Assembly: GCA_026724425.1 (NCBI GenBank)
Contig: JAIUCV010000009.1
Span: forward strand, 18,859,294 to 18,923,293
Source: Erythrophleum ivorense
Lineage: Eukaryota > Streptophyta > Magnoliopsida > Fabales > Fabaceae
DNA length: 64,000 nucleotides
Direction of reading: 5' to 3'
The stretch's first letter is position 1, and every line of letters begins with the position of its first letter. The notes below the pieces were generated by a model. That model did not search any database and was not told the origin of the DNA. It worked only from the letters and a program-made list of their open reading frames with translations. The position numbers were made by a program, and so were the translations under genes. Below are positions 59,682-64,000 of the stretch, piece by piece.

Positions 59682-61080
59682 GTAAAATCTTCATCCTACA
59701 GTAGCTACTCCTCCCTCCTTCTTCTCCCTATTTCGCCCCATATATGTAGCTACAAGAGGGCTTGAATTTTGGGCAGAATCAAGAGTGAATTCTATGAATT
59801 TAAAGGAGGAGAGTAAGAATATGCAAAGAAATTCAAGAAAAGACCATTAATTTTCAAGGTGGCAAACTTAGGGTTTCATGGGTTCCCTTGAAAATCTGAT
59901 TTGATGTAATTATTCCTAAGCCTAAATGAATGTTTAAATGAGCTCCCAAGATCCCTAGAAGTCTCCCCATATGCATCCTCCATCAATAAACAAAGCAAAC
60001 TCCATGGAGACTGAAAGGAGGTATAGGCTTGGCCTAACATGGTTGAGATAACTAGGGAGAGTTTTAAAATTTTTCAAGCCCAATTTTGAGTCATATATGA
60101 TGAATGAAAATGAAGGGAAACCTTAGGAAAAATTTAGGAGGCCTAGAGAATGAATTGGTGTCTTAGGTTCTATAATATGACCTAAAGAAGCCACATATAG
60201 TTAGGCTCTTTTTTTAATTGTGTGATGACTCCAAGAGGCTTAAAATGAGTCAAGAATTATATATCAAAGGAAAGAATGGAGCCTAGAACTCATTTGATGA
60301 GTTTTGCTTCATTGGGTGTGTTCTTGGAACCATAAAGGGATTAATAGACCAAGTTAGTATTTAACGAAGATGTGTGGCTTTGGAATTAACTCCATAAACC
60401 TAATTGGCTTCCTAAATTGTGTTTAAGCCAAGAGAAATGATCTCCACCTTCTTGGGTGTGTGAGGTCAAGGGAGAGGACTTAAAGCTCAAGGAAAAAGTG
60501 TGTAAATACAAATAAGGTAGCTCTCTCCACCTTCTCTCATACATGAATGTGTGCTTACATTGTCTTTGAATGCGTGTATATATATGTTTTGAATTATGAA
60601 AAGTATTTTAGCATAAGTTTTTATTTCATGGTACCATGATGATGTTTATGCATGCAAGATGATGTTTTATGTGCTTACATTAGTTTGCATGAGTGTGGAG
60701 AAGCCAAGAACCCTCTAGCCATGGTGAAGATGAACGAAGAACCTTTAAAGTTAGTTAAGACAATGTAAAGAGTCTTCCAAAAGTGAGGTTAACTCCTAAG
60801 AGTAAGGTTGAGTCCTAAACCTCTTAAAGAAATGGGTGAGGTTAAGTCCAAAATCCACAAATGAATGGGTGAGGCTAATCCACTTACTTGGTAAGCCTAT
60901 TTATGCTATGTATGACTTATTCAAATGTTAAAGATGTCTCTTAAATGATTGCACATGTCAATATGTCTATGTATACATCTGTAAGACTAGTTTGCATACT
61001 TTATGTGTGATTGAAAGGCAGATGAGCTATTGGGATTCTTTGAATCTCATTCTCTCCTCTCTAATGTTTTAACATGCTAG
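59682..61080 (+). other. Putative intron inside LTR B-d
   Basis: Donor AATAAG|GTAAAATC; the acceptor region has palindrome 61034-61046, TCTCTCCTCTC, branch-like TTTTAAC and ATGCTAG|GTAGAC. The length, 1399 bases, is almost the same as in B-a (1394). Confidence 0.4.
60690..60875 (+). repeat. GGTGAG-headed tandem repeat array in B-d
   Basis: Counterpart of 2258-2441; some heads have decayed (GGTGAAG, GGTTAAG). Confidence 0.5.
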
Positions 61081-62474
61081 GTAGACTAAGTTGATAAGAT
61101 AATGTGAGCCCACACCTTGGAAGATGAGAAAATGACAACAAAGTGCATGATTTTTATTTCCTTATGGCTATATGAATGGCAAAGTGGCTTTGTTTATATT
61201 ATTTGTGAGATGTAAGCTCATGTATAAATGTAAAATGATGTATGACTCTTGTATAAACTATATGTGGTATGAAATTAATAGAAATGGAAAGTTTAGCTTC
61301 TTGATAGTTTGGTGTATTAGTGTATTAATGGAAGTGGAATGGCCAAATTAAGATGGATAAGATTTGAAACCATTTAAACAATTCATACAAGTTATATTCA
61401 TGATTTTAAACTTACCCAAGAGGTGTCAAACATCAAAGGAGACCATTTGGACACAATTGATATCTCACATGGAGCAAAATTGATCATATTGGAAAGTTAT
61501 ATCACTTTTTGTACAAATGAGTTCTTCTTGATCTAAAATTTGGCATGCATCTAGAGATTGTTGAGAGCTTTTTAGAAAGCTAAAGTACAAAATTTTTGGA
61601 CGTCTATGGAATATTTAATGAATTTTCAAAGTTAAAAATTTTTCTAATTTTGGTTCAGTGCACTATTCATTCTGGTCCAAAATGAAACTCTATTACTCAT
61701 GGGGAAAATGATTTATAGGAGAAACTAGAATTTCCCAGTGACTTGTGCCAATTGGAAGCACCCAATTTGGATGTCTAGATAGGGAGATATGAATTTTTGA
61801 AGTTTCTATCTAGTATCAGGCATCCAATCAGACCTATGTTACTGTTTGATTAGTTTTCAAGGTCTGGACGTGCCTAGGCTGGCCTGAAGTTATTTCTTTC
61901 CTCTAGTTAACATACATAGATTTCTAGATTACTATCATTTGCATGAATTGGATTTGTTTGGAATTAATTGGATATTTTTGAAGTTCATAGCAGAGATTTG
62001 TATCAGTGCTAGTAGCTAGTCAGACCTTTGTATCTTTTTAAATGTCGAACGTCTTCTATATGATATTTCATGACCTAGAAATATTTTTAAAATAAAGTAG
62101 ACATCTGTAGCTTTCCATAATGGTAAAGAATGTAGCGTTTCAATTTTTCTAGAATTAGTTATGATTTTTCAAAGTTTGTGACAGAAAAGTATGAAATTCT
62201 GGCTGAGACTACCTTTATGGAATTTTGTGTGTCTCTTGCCTTGCACAAGTTCTAGGCCACTTTTGGTGATGGATTTGAGTTGTATCTATGTAATTAAATA
62301 TAAGAATATGATACATGAGTCCATATGGCTAACATAACTCTTAAAGAAGAATTTATGTATAGCGCAAAGCAAGAAAACTTAATATTTTAATGTCATTTTT
62401 CTTGCTCCCCTATGTAATGCTTGGCATGAGGCAAAGCTAGAAATCTATGGTGTTACACTATGGATATAAGGTTA

Positions 62475-63084
62475 TGTAACACCATAAATTCTAACTCATT
62501 TCATGTCATTCTTAAGCATTCTATCATGATTTATATAGGCTTTCCATAGAAAAAGCAAGGAGAATAGGATTAATTTCGCTTTGCATCATATCTAAAATTT
62601 TAATCCATGTCACGTGGACCGTGTGAGCTCATACTATACTTTCTCATATTTAATTACATCATTACAACTCATTTTCATCCCAAAAAACATGCCTACAACT
62701 CATGGAAACCGAAATGGGGCATGGAAAATGGAAGTTCATTCTCAGCCAAAATTGGCCTCTTTTCTAGGAAAACTTTGAAAAATCATAACTAAATCCATAA
62801 AAATTGAAAACATGCAATCTTAGACATTCTGGAAATCTTGAGATGTCTACTTCATGAAAAAAATATGTACAAGGCATAACATCCCACACAAAGAGCATTT
62901 GACATGCGAAATTGTACAGAGGTCAGACTAGGTCCTGATGCTATCATAGTTTACTGATATGAACTTCAAAAATGTCCAATTAATTCCCAAAAAATCCAAT
63001 CCATGCAAATGATACCAATATGGAAATATATGGATGTCAAATAGAGAGAAAAAATATCTCTAGATCAGTTCATCGAGCTTAGAT
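62475..63084 (-). mobile_element. Family-B LTR fragment B-e (minus), 3' end
   Basis: It starts TGTAACACCATAAATTC, the reverse of the B 3' end, and runs colinearly for 610 bases until a T-type LTR interrupts it. The remainder may continue beyond the window. Confidence 0.8.
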
Positions 63085-64000
63085 TGATAAATGCTAATTT
63101 TCATATGTTTTTATCCACATTATTTATTGATTTTAATGATTAATTTGAGTTAATTGGATTTGTTATACAATATTTGAATTTGTGGTTAATTTTGGAAGAT
63201 AATACATTTTGAATTAATTAGGAGAATTTTTGGATTTAAAATTCTAATATTCTATTCTCCAAAATTCTTTGATGATTAAATATTTTTAATCCTTAAAACA
63301 TTTATTAATCTTGTGCAGAATTTTTGGGCAAATTAAAGCTTGAATGGTAAATGGATGTGGAGAAAGGGTGAGCTTTAAACACCATGCAACTCTTACATGG
63401 AAGTTACACACTTGTACAACACTTTTCCATGCAACCCACACACTTACATGAAGTCACGTGATCATCACACACATGCATGACTCAAGAAGAAGCTTGCCAC
63501 GGTTGAAGAAACTCGTGGAAAAGAAGCTTAGCTGGAAAAACTATGGGTTGCACGAGTTGGTTATGACTGAAATCGGAGAAGGAAAGAGATGCTTTGAGTA
63601 GGAGATTAATTAGAAAATGGGAAAGGAGGCTTGAGGGGTGCTACTTCATCGTCTTTTCTGCACTGGGCAGTAGAGTAAAGCGCCAGAAATCTAGAGGAGC
63701 TGCAGAGCATTTTCATCCATCCTTCATTGATTCATTTTTCTTCTCTGGACTGCAGTAGACTGTGAAGACAAAGGAGGCTGCTCATCCATCATTATTCGGA
63801 CATATACACAGGGCGCTGAGATGCTGGAAGGAAGAGATGTAGCTGGACAGAGAAAGCAACGTGAAAAGCTTGCATGGCTTAAGTGAGGAGAAGGAAGCAA
63901 CAGGCTAGATAGAATGTGGCTGGAATAGACATTGAGCAATACAAAGAATCAACAAAGGAAGCCACATAAAAGATGAGTCTTGAGCTGCACGAAGAAAGCA
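63085..64000 (+). mobile_element. Start of a family-T LTR, running off the window
   Basis: It begins TGATAAATGCTAATTTTC, has the TGTGCAG word at 63312-63318 at the usual offset, and CACGTG at 63455. The left flank is TAGAT; the right flank is not visible. Whether it is a solo LTR or the 5' end of a complete element cannot be told. Confidence 0.8.

Larger units (their letters stand above)
58783..62457 (+). mobile_element. Intact family-B solo LTR B-d (3675 bp)
   Basis: It starts TGTAATATCCG and ends GGTGTTACA, flanked by exact CTATG at 58778-58782 and 62458-62462. It is the only uninterrupted B copy here and the reference for the others. It contains no primer site, polypurine tract or coding domain. 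In order: TATA, leader, donor, repeat array, palindrome, acceptor, decayed 66-codon frame. Confidence 0.95.

Noticed and set aside
63724..63939. 71-codon minus-strand frame near the window end
   Set aside because: It is antisense within a T-type LTR, with no domain and low-complexity Ser/Pro/Leu content.

Overview
This window is plant nuclear heterochromatin: AT-rich, with no host gene that I can recognise. Almost every base can be assigned to nested LTR retrotransposons. Evidence for a plant is an Athila-like Ty3/gypsy element whose primer-binding site matches tRNA-Asp, a chromovirus-like element with a tRNA-Met type site, very long LTRs (2.4-3.7 kb), and coding decay consistent with loss of methylated cytosines. 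I cannot name the species. Family names used here are local labels.

Layout. (1) 1-11174: a family-T LTR (T-type LTRs begin TGATAA or similar) cut by a family-B solo LTR (B-a). B-a is cut by a second B solo LTR (B-b), and B-b by a third LTR insertion (4805-7904). (2) 11175-44152: the Athila-like host element A. Its order is LTR remnant, tRNA-Asp site, broken gag, protease, pol linker, reverse transcriptase, RNase H, integrase, 3' noncoding tract and truncated 3' LTR. Its pol is split twice: by B1 (15290-24763, itself holding B2 and family-C solo LTR C1) and by element F (25901-39395). F has two 3.6 kb LTRs around a 1.1 kb interior that keeps gag and the last codons of pol. Its 5' LTR holds two more solo LTRs (S and H). 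(3) 44153-58476: a second, inverted Athila-like copy (A2), fused head-on to the truncated 3' LTR of A. Its gag is split by T1, which holds T2, which holds C2; its LTR is split by B-c. (4) 58477-64000: an unassigned 0.3 kb piece, intact solo LTR B-d, a B fragment (B-e), and the start of another T LTR running off the window.

Twelve insertions have readable 5-bp target duplications, exact or nearly so. Eleven of these are LTR-only insertions, so recombination between LTRs has been the main fate here. No reading frame is intact.

The least expected structure lies inside the LTRs. Families B, F, H and C share an arrangement like a small spliced transcription unit: a TATA box (not seen in F), a leader ending AG|GT, an intron-sized tract, a GAGATTC/GAATCTC-type palindrome, a pyrimidine tract, and an acceptor-like AG|GTG. 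In B, F and H the intron-sized tract also holds tandem repeats whose units start GGTGAG. Families C and H additionally carry CpG-rich arrays of short quasi-palindromes of the form CTCGC-YRYR-GCGAG.
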